This document shows positions 20,875-30,026 of a stretch of DNA of 30,026 bases, one piece after another. Each line of letters begins with the position of its first letter. Position 1 is the stretch's first letter. Both the position numbers and the translations under genes were made by a program. The notes below the pieces were generated by a model, which ran no database searches, was not told where the DNA came from, and saw nothing but the letters and a program-made list of their open reading frames with translations. This DNA is from Saccoglossus kowalevskii (lineage: Eukaryota; Hemichordata; Enteropneusta; Harrimaniidae). The stretch is taken from the NCBI RefSeq assembly GCF_000003605.2, contig NW_003133362.1:132726-162751 (forward strand), given 5' to 3'.

Positions 20875-23800
20875 GTGAGATATAAATAATTACATCCTAC
20901 TGTCTTTTCATCTCTTCATTAAGTATAGATTTGTCATGTTATAATGATGTAATATTCTGATAGGAGCGAGACAAAATGTCAGAAAAATTAACCTGCGTCA
21001 CAATAACTAGCAAAGAAACATTTTAAGCAGAGGTCTGTTCCCCTTCTCTCATAGGTTGCTTACGGCTGTAAGTGTGATAAATCGCAACAATAATCTGTCC
21101 GTTCCGCGCCTTACAATAATGTATTTTTGTAGTTTACTTTATTGTCAACGAACAGTTTAAACTTGCTCGTCAAGGAAAGACCGCCCTCTCACAAATGTTT
21201 ATTCCCTTTACATAAGTCACGTCAATGATAAGAGTGCACGTAACAACATGAACTAACAAACCACACACGATGATGTTTTATGAACTGTCCTCTGAGTCAT
21301 TCTCTTGATTTATGTCCTTCGTTCAATCAGTCCGAACGATCTGAAGAAGGTCCAACCACCACCACATATACTATGACGTTTATTGCTTGTCCCCATGGTG
21401 ATGGGACACATACTGGGCCCAAAGGAAATATATACAATCATTTGCTAAATTAAATGACAAACCTTTTCATGACATTTTTTTTGCTCTTTTACACCAAATG
21501 TATCGAATCTTCTAGATTCGGAAAGTTAATGGCGACAGATATAAGCCTCAGTCTCCGTTTAGAGTTACTTAGCATCATCTAAGTGAAAAAAATGCAACCA
21601 CCATGCAACTATGATTGTCATTTTCAGTGAAGGCTAACGGTGACGTAAACCGTCTGACATATCAGGCCTATTGATCGGGACCAGTTTGGATCCGGATGGG
21701 AGTCAGTAGAGAAACTTCTATACTAAGTCACCTATTTCTGGTTCGAAAACAAAGATTAATAACTCAACCTTTCGACCAGTATTTTTCGAGAAAAAAAAAA
21801 CGTCCCTTGATTCCATTACCTTCGAGATGAGTGCAATGACGTTCTTTGGTTCGATATTATTGTTGAATGCGTTTGAAAATTAATACGGTACCTCTATAGA
21901 GAGATAGAGGGACTGTGATTTATCAAAAGAAAAACGACCTCTTCGTAGGTCACGAAATAAAAATGCGGAAAATATAAAAGCGACGGTTTTAAACTGACTA
22001 CAATTTTGGACTGAAAATTAGTTAAAATAAAGAAAGTTGACCGTCACAAACACATGAATAATTTTAACAAATATTAACTTTCTGTGTCAAAAGTATATTA
22101 ACCGCTTCCTTCATTTTTAGTCTATTTGAAAAGAAAAAGTTTTTTGTTATGTGCCTCAACCCGCGACAGAGAACAATTATTTTTTTCTCTCTCAAGTCAC
22201 GTGTCGAACATTAATCAATCAACGCACATTTTTCCACAGTTTGGATCTCAGTCCACCAAGCTCTATAGAGTCACTGTGTCTGAACGCATGGTTTGTCTGC
22301 TTTATTAGAAGCAGATACAATGTTGTCATTCACCAAAACTACAATCAATAGATTCAGACTCCAAGGCGATAATTTATGCCTGGTTATGGCGGTCCAGCTA
22401 TGCAAATACATTATTCAAACGTTACTTCCTCTCGACTCAGTTATAGACTGGCTTTACCAAACCAAGGAAAGCAAATTAATACTCTGTCAATTTGCATGCG
22501 CTCGGCACTGCTTACGCTGACGCCCGATTTTAAAACAACCAATCAAAACGTTTATTAACACGTACACATTCACAGGGCAGCAATGGATACAGAGACACAC
22601 AAAGAACAAGATAATCAATTCAAGGTAACAGGAAAAAACAAGATAAAAGGATATTTAATTTACCTTGAACAAAAAAAATTGGGGTGCCGTGACTTTTTTT
22701 TAATGATCAGCGCTATTTGAATACACATTCGCTTATTACGGCCAATAGCTGACCGTGATTGTGTCGGCGCTCATTGCGTTATTTGTAGGGTCTCTGAAAA
22801 AGTCTCGGCTACCATATCGGAGACCATTTCCTGAGCTGAGATGATACACGTTGTTTTGTCATCAGCCACGCCTGGTACACTCACTCATTTAACTTTAAAG
22901 AACAGTAGTCGTCGTGCCGCGTCCTGTTCGATATGGGACTTATGGCGACGTATACATTGTATATTTACATGAAATTCGAACACGCGCTGTGCGACGACCA
23001 CCGCGCTTTAAATATTGGCAGGAATTCCTAGTCGCATTGCCAATACACGAACACAATTTGCGCTTTTGTACACAATGTGTGAGCCTACGATGTCCTGGGC
23101 GGTCGACACATTTTGTGTTGCGAATAAACACCCTTAGCGTTGGGGCGATAAATCATACCTTTATGTGTAACCAGGCATGGCATAAGTCATTGAGTATTTC
23201 CGATACTGTGAGGAGCAACTTAAATTCCGGACGAAGTCTGTGGTCGATTGACCCCTTTATCCGGGACTGAATCGTTTCAACTCTGACACCAGTTATCGGT
23301 TTCGTCACATGTCATATTGATATATGGTTTCGTCATTCCATGGAAGTAGGGACATGGAAGATGAGTTATAAACACCACTTTACACAAAATGCCTGTGGAG
23401 TTAGCCAGTGATCACTGTGAACCACCATTAACGGCGGAATTCCACCCATAGTCATTTGGTTTATAATGTACGTATATCATGGGTCGGACAGTAATGACTG
23501 TTCTAGCTCTAGATACGGGAACCACTAAACGGACACTGATAGATAGATACATTTTATGCATCTAACTTGTATCATAAAAACACAAATGCAAAAAGCGAGG
23601 CATCATGGACACAATATATTTGTTAAAAAGATTGCGGTATTTGTTTTTGGGAAAAACCAAAACTTTAAGATGATTTCAGAGTCACACGATTCATACAGAA
23701 AATTGTGACAGCCACCATCGTGAGAATGACACTTAGTATTCTACTTGCCTGAATTGTTGACAGCTAGCCAGATTACAAAATACCGGAACCCTGAAGTACA

Positions 23801-26800
23801 GCTGCTACTAATCTTCACGAAAACACCGGGATATAGTAGCCAAACGCTGTTGTCATGAATAAAACCGGTGAAATACACAGGCTATGTGTGTGTACTATGC
23901 GAGCATGCGAGTGTCTGAGTCGAGACAGAGTAGATTGCCCTAGCATATGGTAACACTAGCCGTTCTTAATGACCCCATTTGACCGGCAGTGATTTATACA
24001 CATATATTACGTCTCAGCTCAGTTCGTTTCAATAATCATTCACTTTACCAGTTTATTAAACGCCTACGAGTAGCCTACAAGTTGTCTGAATGGAGGTCAA
24101 ATGTCAGTCGGAAACCGATCGGGTTTAAAGTGTTGATGAAATAAAAACGCCAATTACAAAGTTATGAGAGTTGAAACCATTGTATGAAAACCAACACCCC
24201 GTCACATAGCTGTTTAGTGGGCTAACTATCTGAAAATAATGTGATACTAGTAGTATATGGACATCAACGGCAAGGATAAAAGAGTCGTGGTCGGAGATAT
24301 ACGTGTATAACAATGGCATTGTCATAATAAGGGACGCGCCAGTTAGTTAGTCGGGTATATATTACTACTGTGAAATACTTTATTTTAGCTAGAATTATTT
24401 TTTGCTGAAAAGACAGGGTGTTTTGTATGGAATTTATTTTCACTGATTTTTGACAAGAACAAAGTAAAATAAAGGAAAAAGGGGTCTTCGCTGGATTCAC
24501 TGAATCATTCCTACAGCCTAAATAGCGAAAATTAATTCCAAGCGAAAATAAAGTATTTTACAGTATAACACTGTCAGAAAAAGGGACGAGTCGTTTAGGT
24601 AGTCGGGGATATATAGCTATGACACTGTCCGAATAAGGGACGGGTCAGTTAGTTCGTCGGGGATATGTAACTATGACACTGTCTATGTAAATGTCTACGG
24701 TAAATATACCGGTAGTGGTTCATACAATGTACTATGTACCTATATATCTTTCCTCTATAAGTGCCCTCTGGCGACGACTAGATTCTGTGACGTCAAAAAT
24801 GGCATAGATAGTCATCAGCAATATCAATAAATTGGACAACTATGATTGGATGTCATTCGTTATTTTTATTGTATTACATTTCTTCAATACAATATCGACG
24901 CTACGACTGGCGCCTCTGTTACCCATTTACATCCTTAGAACCCATTCGTCACTAAACACGCCATTTACTTTAATACAAATGTAGTCAAACACAATGGCTT
25001 CACAAACTCGCCCTTTGTGGTGCTCACATCAAGGTGGGTTGAAAACATTCCAGGTACCAACGCCAAAACAGTTGTCGTAACAATGATCACGATCGAAGTC
25101 CATCATAGCGATATGACAACCCAGTATCAACCGATCCCAATGAATAATGTTAACGATTCTATCAACGATGCTAAAAAAAAAAACTGCAAATTATGGCGCA
25201 ATCAATATGACAAAAAACTCGTGTGCAGTTTGCAAAGGTTTGAATAAAAGAAGAAGTCTGGTTCACGACCTATTTGGTTACGAATTTCTGTCTTGTTGGT
25301 GTAAACTTTAGATTTTAACGAGAAAAAGTCCGGTTACCGAGTAAATATTGTGCGACTATTGTGTGAACCCGGCCATGTACGCGAGTTGTAATGTTCGTTT
25401 GAGGGGATGTAAGCTGAATTATACGTTATAAATTGTTATATAAGATAAGATAAGATGATAATTTATTAGTTGTCTGAGATTTAACGCTATTTGATGGTTT
25501 TGTAGTTATTGTTACTGGCCTTACCTTGTTTCGTGACTGGTCTCTTATGTCCTAGCAATTCTGATATACGATTTCGGAACAAATGAAAGACACAATACAT
25601 GACAATGTGTTTATGTGCCTTTTTTCAAAGCAGTCTCTTGCATTTTTCTATCATTTATCGAGTGGTCGGCCCGAAAGTCAAAGTTTGTGATTAATGTGGT
25701 GTGCATTCAGTTTAAAGGGCGGTTGTCGTCGCGCCGCGCATATGCGACACTTGTGTTGCTAAACATTGCTTTTCCCACAATGCGCAATGGAAATCACGAG
25801 TACGAGTTTTGATCTGGGTGCGACATGCACTAATTGTCGACGATGACTCCTTCGATACCCTTCAATCACCAAAAAAATTACCTAGTCAAAGCTTGTCTCA
25901 GTACTCGTTGGTCTGCGCAATAGTCAAAGTCGTCATCTTTGTTCATATAAGACCCACATCTCGCGCATGCGTGGCGCGAGGACCACCGCCCTTTAATAGC
26001 AGAATCCCTTCTTCTCCAGAACTTCAGAAATGTGTACAATGTACTTTGATGCAAACTCGATATCCGCTCATACATGGTAACTCAGCATGGTGCTTGAACC
26101 CTATAACCCTATAAATTATAGTCATGGTGGACTTATAAGGTTGCAATTGCAACAGTGTCATTGAGATAACGTCCCGTCCATGATAGAGAGACTAATCGTC
26201 CGTAAACATTCTCCTCCACGAAATGTACGTCACGTGTTTCTACCGAAAGATTTGTCCGCCAAAGAGGGCGCACTTTAATACACTTGTCACACGCAACGTA
26301 ATATTACCGTAATTGGTATAGTACAGGTGTGATGGTTCAAATACCAAAATGGCAACAGTAACAGAAAGACTTCCCTGGCGGCGATGATAACATACGAACA
26401 CGGAGCCAACAGATGAGGTTTCAACTGGTACTGGTATTATTATACTCTGCAAACATCAAGTACAATAACGCGGTAAAACTCCACTACTCCAATAACTAGA
26501 TACCTAAATTCCAACACAATTCAACTAGATCTCCGATCTGATCTCAGTGCTGAACAATATACCCCCACTGTCAATAAATAGACCATTGCATCAGCATACA
26601 TAATGAGTCTGGAACTTTACTACAAATTTCTAGAATGTTCCATTACCTTCTATTGCCTCCTACAGTGTTCTATTACATATCCAACCATTTTCTAAAAAAA
26701 ATCTAGAATATTCCACCCAGACACAGTACGGTTCTAGAACATTCTCAGTGACACGGAAGTGGTAAATAAGTCGTATGCGACAACACTCGAGCTAAAATTA

Positions 26801-28351
26801 AGTTATGTTGAGGGGATGACCGAATAGTAGGCGGTTCTTGGCTGGAAGGGGTGCATGGAGTAAGAATTGAAAACCAAAATGACTATTGTCTCTATTTTTA
26901 CGGTATTTTTTTTGTCAGAATTTTTTTTAACAGTCTTATTTACAACAGTGTGAGCTGTATACCCATATAATGGTTCTAAATATCAAATACATAATATTGT
27001 TATTTCACCATGGCAATTAGCCATTGTGTCTAAAAAAATATAAATACTGTTATCTATGTTAGATTTCAGTCTAATATAGTACCATCGTTATATTGGTTTT
27101 AGGTCTACTCAGTTTCCGGTGCAACGATATTCAGACCAGACTACGAATGCAGTAACGGCATAGCGCATATTATAAAGAAAGTCATCTTTCCACTACCAAC
27201 AGGCAACAATATTGCGGAGTTTTTTGAAAAGGATCCACGATTCTCATTGCTAAACATGTTCATTAAGGTAAACAAGATATTTAAATACTGAAGACGTATT
27301 GCATTTACTAAATACTAGTACTCGCTGATTTCTACTTCCTGAATTATTCTCAAAAACGGTCCGTGACAGAAAGTCAGAAAAAGACAAAAGATTGTTTCGT
27401 TAGCTGTCCCTGTTTGTGATTGGTTCTGGTAACGTTTTGGGGATTGTGACGTAGCTCCGTCTTTGAGAATCTGGAGAGCTGGGTCGCATATCCCCCGCCG
27501 TTTTCTTCCCTTGGATGGTAGAAATAAATACACTCTATAAGCTACCTCTCTATGAAGAAAAGATGCGACAAGTTGACTGTTTTCTCATTTTAAAAACGCA
27601 ATTCGATGGGAGTTTATAGCTTGCTACTGAATTTTCAAAACTGTTCGTGAGAACTGTTTGAAAAGGGCAATTCATGCACACGATTATACGAGGTCAATGT
27701 TCCTCCACTGTTTACCTCCATGCCTCAAGCTAACGCAAAATAACTTTCTTCTAAACTTTTTGGTCAGTCGAAATGTTCCCCTTTTACCGGTAAACCTCCC
27801 GCGTAACCATGAGCAGCACCAGTTCAGAATTCACCTTAGCATCATGATCAAGGGTATCTACAAGCAATTTACCATGGTTGCTACCTTAGTTACAATAAAA
27901 GCAACTATCCCGGATTGTTACCATAGTTTTTGTACATATTCGTGGTTACCGATTGAAAATAAAACAATTCATTCAGTTATGTTCTTGATTCTAGAAAGCC
28001 AACCTGACTGCAACATTAACAACAGATCCAAATCACGCACTGACCGTGTTCGCACCTAATGACGACGCTATTCAGAAGCTAACCGACGAACAGAAGAAGA
28101 AACTAGTAAACACCACATACCTTAACGAGACACTGAAAACACATGTGGTCGGTGATGCCTTCTACGCAGCTAGCTTCTATGATTTCAAATCCTTCACAGC
28201 GTTGACTGGCGAGACACTGATTCTGGAGCAAGGCCGTGGTGGCACAACGGTACAAGATAAATTGATTGAGAGCTTTGATGTCACGCTGACCAATGGGGTA
28301 GTACACGGCATGTCTGAGATGTTCTTCCCGGGATATTCTGTACAAACCTAA
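20437..28351 (+). CDS. Secreted two-domain fasciclin (FAS1) protein, complete, three exons
   Basis: Joined exons 20437-20874, 27103-27267 and 27995-28351 (stop included) give 319 residues, with phase 0 at both junctions. Residues 1 to about 20 are a signal peptide (core VILLLANLLFGVF). FAS1 domain 1 spans about 33-178, with H1 box TVFIPDNEAF (68-77) and the terminal motif SNGIAHIIKKVIFP (163-176). Domain 2 spans about 182-314, with H1 LTVFAPNDDA (217-226), THVVGDAFY (250-258) and H2 IESFDVTLTNGVVHGMSEMF (292-311). Glycosylation sequons lie at N66, N203, N240 and N245. FAS1 domains mediate cell adhesion and matrix binding in the fasciclin I and TGFBI/periostin group. No transmembrane or GPI segment follows, so the protein should be secreted and soluble. 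The ATG was chosen for its CACCATGG context, with an upstream in-frame TGA at 20398. Intron 1 is 6.2 kb. A two-domain form is shorter than the four-domain vertebrate relatives. Confidence 0.93.
21892..21917. repeat. Dispersed CACAGTCCC-type end with small palindrome
   Basis: CCTCTAT AGAGAG ATAGAGG forms a 7-bp palindrome that runs into GATAGAGGGACTGTG (21903-21917), identical to the right arm of the hairpin at 19175-19189. No left end could be found, so this is a partial copy or a different arrangement. Confidence 0.5.
22895..23011 (-). mobile_element. Family A miniature transposon, short copy 2 (117 bp)
   Basis: TTAA at both borders (22895-22898, 23008-23011). The interior TGCCGCGTCCTGTTCGATAT and TTTACATGAAATTCGAACAC match the reverse complement of the copy at 5990-6123, so it sits in the opposite orientation. 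Ends: GTAGTCGTCG and CGACGACCACC. Confidence 0.83.
24258..24695 (+). repeat. 54-bp tandem array split by a transposon
   Basis: Units of TGACACTGTCCGAATAAGGG plus GGGTCAGTTAGTTCGTCGG and GGATATGTAACTA start at 24314, 24566, 24620 and 24674 (partial). A more diverged unit precedes at about 24258. The first full unit is interrupted by the family B element; removing the element and one TA gives an exact 54-bp spacing. Confidence 0.85.
24368..24563. mobile_element. Family B miniature transposon, copy 5 (196 bp)
   Basis: It begins CTGTGAAATACTTTATTTTA and ends AAAGTATTTTACAG, with TA at 24366-24367 and 24564-24565. Interior GGGTGTTTTGTATGGAATTT and TTTTCACTGATTTTTGACAA match copies 1 and 3. It sits in the 54-bp array, which fixes the insertion boundaries independently. 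Confidence 0.9.
25713..25996. mobile_element. Family A miniature transposon, long copy 3 (284 bp)
   Basis: TTAA at both borders (25713-25716, 25993-25996), with ends AGGGCGGTTGTCGTCGCGC and GCGCGAGGACCACCGCCCT. It is the best-bordered long copy. A TGCGCAATGGAAATCACGAG block present here and at 19943 is deleted from 3401. Confidence 0.87.
26628..26744. promoter_or_regulatory. Cluster of heat-shock-element-like motifs
   Basis: TTCTAGAATGTTC (26628-26640) and TTCTAGAACATTC (26732-26744) each fit three alternating TTC/GAA units at exact five-base spacing. A third, ATCTAGAATATTC (26701-26713), has one imperfect unit. They lie in FAS1 intron 1, about 360 bases before exon 2. Motif matches alone do not prove HSF binding. 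Confidence 0.4.
27103..27267 (+). CDS. FAS1 gene, exon 2 (end of domain 1, linker, start of domain 2)
   Basis: 55 codons with acceptor GGTTTTAG and donor GTAAAC. It encodes VYSVSGATIFRPDYECSNGI followed by AHIIKKVIFPLP, the expected continuation of domain 1 after HRK of exon 1. It then enters domain 2 with NIAEFFEKDPRFSLLNMFIK. Confidence 0.92.
27268..27994 (+). other. Intron 2 of the FAS1 gene
   Basis: 727 bases, GTAAAC to TTCTAG. A 133-codon plus-strand frame spans the end of the intron into exon 3 in another frame and is a shadow. I found no repeats. Confidence 0.8.
27995..28351 (+). CDS. FAS1 gene, exon 3 (rest of domain 2, stop)
   Basis: 118 codons and TAA, with acceptor TTGATTCTAG. 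It continues domain 2 with KANLTATL, the H1 box LTVFAPNDD and the closing TNGVVHGMSEMFFPG, ending GYSVQT. The domain is complete, so no more coding exons are expected. Confidence 0.93.
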   Translation, partial: KANLTATLTTDPNHALTVFAPNDDAIQKLTDEQKKKLVNTTYLNETLKTHVVGDAFYAASFYDFKSFTALTGETLILEQGRGGTTVQDKLIESFDVTLTNGVVHGMSEMFFPGYSVQT

Positions 28352-28451
28352 CGCTTCGAACACCACAATTTCCCGCACCAAAATGTTGTACGCATATTTC
28401 TCTAAATTTCTGCATTAATTTCGAACCAAACAGAAAGAATATTTAAGACAA

Positions 28452-28457
28452 ATTAAA
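28452..28457 (+). terminator. Candidate polyadenylation signal of the FAS1 gene
   Basis: ATTAAA, the commonest variant signal, lies about 100 bases after the stop codon. No AATAAA occurs nearby. A short 3' UTR is therefore plausible but unproven. Confidence 0.4.
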
Positions 28458-29666
28458 AATTATATTTCGACCTCAAGCTTTTTATTTTAGTAGTGACGTC
28501 ATGACTGCATATAGAGGTACATATGTCTCGCTGCCACCTGGTTGGTAAATGCATACCATAGGCATGGTTGTCGGCCGATTATGACACATGGTATGATGGA
28601 ACTGATATCACCTGTGATGTGTCGCTAAGAACAGAAAGTTTAATTGAATACACCGGGAGTGTACACCATTTCCAAGTCAATCCATGCAAATAATCATAAT
28701 AATGTAGTGTTCATTTCAAAATTGCTACTTGTAACTTTCTCGTATCATTGAAGCTACTAACGGAAAGAGCCACAGCGCTATTGTTTTAGCTTTATCCCAT
28801 GATCGTTTGTCAGTGTTTGTTCACAAACATTGGTTCTCGTTAGTACCTTCCATGCTCGTACAAAAGCAATGTCTCATTAATGTCCTCTCCGGATGGCACT
28901 TATCCGCCCTATGGCGCTTTAACAAACTACTCACAAGAACACATTGTGCAAAATTACTCGGTGAATGAAAGTGTTAGAATTGCTATTGGGTAAAATTAAA
29001 CATAACATAATGACCATGAAATGGGGAGTTACCGCTGATCACGTTGTCCATGTCAGGTGATCGGGTCGCAACATTTTCTGGTTTATTGGGTTGGGCATTT
29101 CCTCTTTGTGTAAAATGACCTTTCATCGATGAAATTATCATAATTTTTGTCACATATTCCTTGTAATATTCAGTCACATATATATCCAATTTAATTTCGT
29201 GATATGTACAAATATACATAAAAGTCAAATGGAGGGTGAATAAACGCAGAATTGGTGACGAAATGAACAATGACAGCCGTCCGCGTGACGACTGTCGATT
29301 CTGATCACTCTAACTTTCACATTTTTACTTCTTTTCACACACAATATTGTTTTCTTTCAATAATTAGTAGCCGAATAAAATGAAATTGACTTATCGCTCA
29401 TTTAACATGGTATCTAAATAAAGCACTTATTGGTATAATATACTAGTACGTCAAGTCATGTTGGAAAACGGCACATGAATAGCCGATTAAATAACCCTGG
29501 TCACAGTGCCTGGTCGGCTGTATCTCTCATCTGCGGGACATCTATGGCGCTTGGTTTAATACCATCAGATTCACAATAGATTCATAACAGATTTGAACAA
29601 CGTTTGGCCATGGATTAATACCATAATAACCAAATAGAGCGGAATAACCAAGCCTTATATTCACGA

Positions 29667-29755
29667 CCTAGTAACACCGCGGGCGCTCGCCTCGAACCTA
29701 ATAACAGCACAGGCGCTCGCTTTAATCTAATAACAGCGCGGGCGCTTGGCTGGTC
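29667..29755. repeat. Three-copy 29-30-bp GC-rich tandem repeat
   Basis: Units of the form CCTAATAACAGCGCGGGCGC plus TCGC occur at about 29667, 29697 and 29726. The GC-rich core stands out from the AT-rich surroundings. Confidence 0.8.
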
Positions 29756-29846
29756 CCGCCTCAAGTGTCATGGAGTACCAAGCCACAAGAGGCCGGTAAC
29801 TAGTAATGGTTGTATTTTGTACGCAGTTCAAAATTGTTAATTATTC

Positions 29847-29869
29847 ATTTGCATACTTGTCATTTGCAT
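29847..29869 (-). promoter_or_regulatory. Twin octamer motifs
   Basis: ATTTGCAT occurs perfectly at 29847-29854 and 29862-29869, 15 bases apart; read on the minus strand it is the POU-factor octamer ATGCAAAT. It lies about 150 bases before the ATG at the right edge, which would suit a promoter, but no downstream gene is visible. Confidence 0.35.
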
Positions 29870-30026
29870 AACTTCGTTTGTTTGTTTAATTTCTCCACTG
29901 CGCATGTTTCTTGTAGCCATTCGCTTCGTTCTGTGTACATGCACTGTTTACATCGCACGCTGTTCGTGCCCAGTCATTTCTGTTCGGGTTATTTTCAATT
30001 TACTTTCTCGCTATGCCAAGAAGTAA

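Larger units (their letters stand above)
20875..27102 (+). other. Intron 1 of the FAS1 gene (6.2 kb)
   Basis: It contains a dispersed CACAGTCCC-type right arm (21892-21917), a short family A copy (22895-23011), a 54-bp tandem array split by a family B element (24258-24695), a long family A copy (25713-25996) and heat-shock-element-like motifs (26628-26744). Several plus-strand frames up to 118 codons are chance or overlap transposons. About 20900-21880 and 23020-24250 hold nothing I can define. Confidence 0.75.
28352..30026. other. FAS1 3' untranslated region and downstream flank
   Basis: No gene is supported. A GC-rich 29-30-bp triplet repeat (29667-29755) is followed by twin octamers (29847-29869). 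At the very edge an ATG (30013) begins four codons, MPRS or MPR plus a GTAA donor, which could be the start of a neighbouring gene. A 95-codon minus-strand frame at 29270-28983 is unrecognised. Confidence 0.5.

Noticed and set aside
22581-22718. Possible 49-nt alternative exon or 45-codon ORF beginning MDTETHKEQD, with a GTAACA donor inside
   Set aside because: It would put a stop in the FAS1 frame, and domain 1 already reads continuously from exon 1 to exon 2.
22914-23270. 118-codon ORF on the plus strand
   Set aside because: Its first third is the short family A transposon, and the rest has no recognisable domain.
24258-24695. 54-bp tandem repeats considered as a CRISPR-like array
   Set aside because: The whole unit repeats with no unique spacers, and the setting is a eukaryotic intron.
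25443-25460. GATAAGATAAGATGATAA as a GATA-factor cluster
   Set aside because: It is more simply a short (AAGAT)n run of the kind often left at retroelement ends; there is no other regulatory evidence.

Overview
The window looks like nuclear DNA of an invertebrate animal. It is AT-rich, carries many small non-autonomous transposons, and has genes split by long introns with canonical GT-AG borders. A 150-bp-class tandem element at about 4.54-5.11 kb ends in a GACGACGGAC-type tract and an AGCTCCGCT hairpin. I associate that kind of element with bivalve molluscs, but this rests on recollection, so the taxon is only an inference. Neither gene points to a particular species.

Two genes can be reconstructed, and they diverge from each other. 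On the minus strand, four exons (10401-10331, 8066-7915, 4154-4132, 1035-870) encode the start of an alpha-2-macroglobulin/CD109/thioester-protein family member. They give a signal peptide, a full MG1 domain and the start of MG2; the rest lies beyond the left edge. On the plus strand, three exons (20437-20874, 27103-27267, 27995-28351) encode a complete 319-residue secreted protein with two fasciclin (FAS1) domains. Splice phases and domain continuity agree at every junction of both genes. Both products should be extracellular: one an opsonin or protease-binding molecule, the other a matrix or adhesion protein. Nothing in the sequence shows that they work together.

The two start codons lie about 10 kb apart. 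Between them is a 3.6-kb minisatellite (13486-17065) with a unit of about 64 bp, a higher-order arrangement, a very strong G-over-C strand bias and a 50-N assembly gap. The rest of the intergenic DNA and the introns hold at least four kinds of miniature inverted-repeat transposon. Family A has TTAA borders (long copies 3401-3664, 19943-20243, 25713-25996; short copies 5990-6123, 22895-23011). Family B has TA borders and CTGTAAAATAC ends (365-513, 9144-9394, 12747-12938, 18889-19027, 24368-24563). There is an 86-bp hAT-like element with a perfect 8-bp target duplication (11726-11811), and a nested element with 42-bp perfect inverted repeats (5832-6239).

I found no RNA gene, CRISPR array, viral sequence or bacterial-type feature, and no clearly new biochemical system. 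The most distinctive observations are the 23-nt microexon of the macroglobulin gene, whose skipping gives an immediate stop; a transposon insertion into a 54-bp tandem array whose exact register reveals the empty site; and a cluster of heat-shock-element-like motifs in the long intron of the FAS1 gene.
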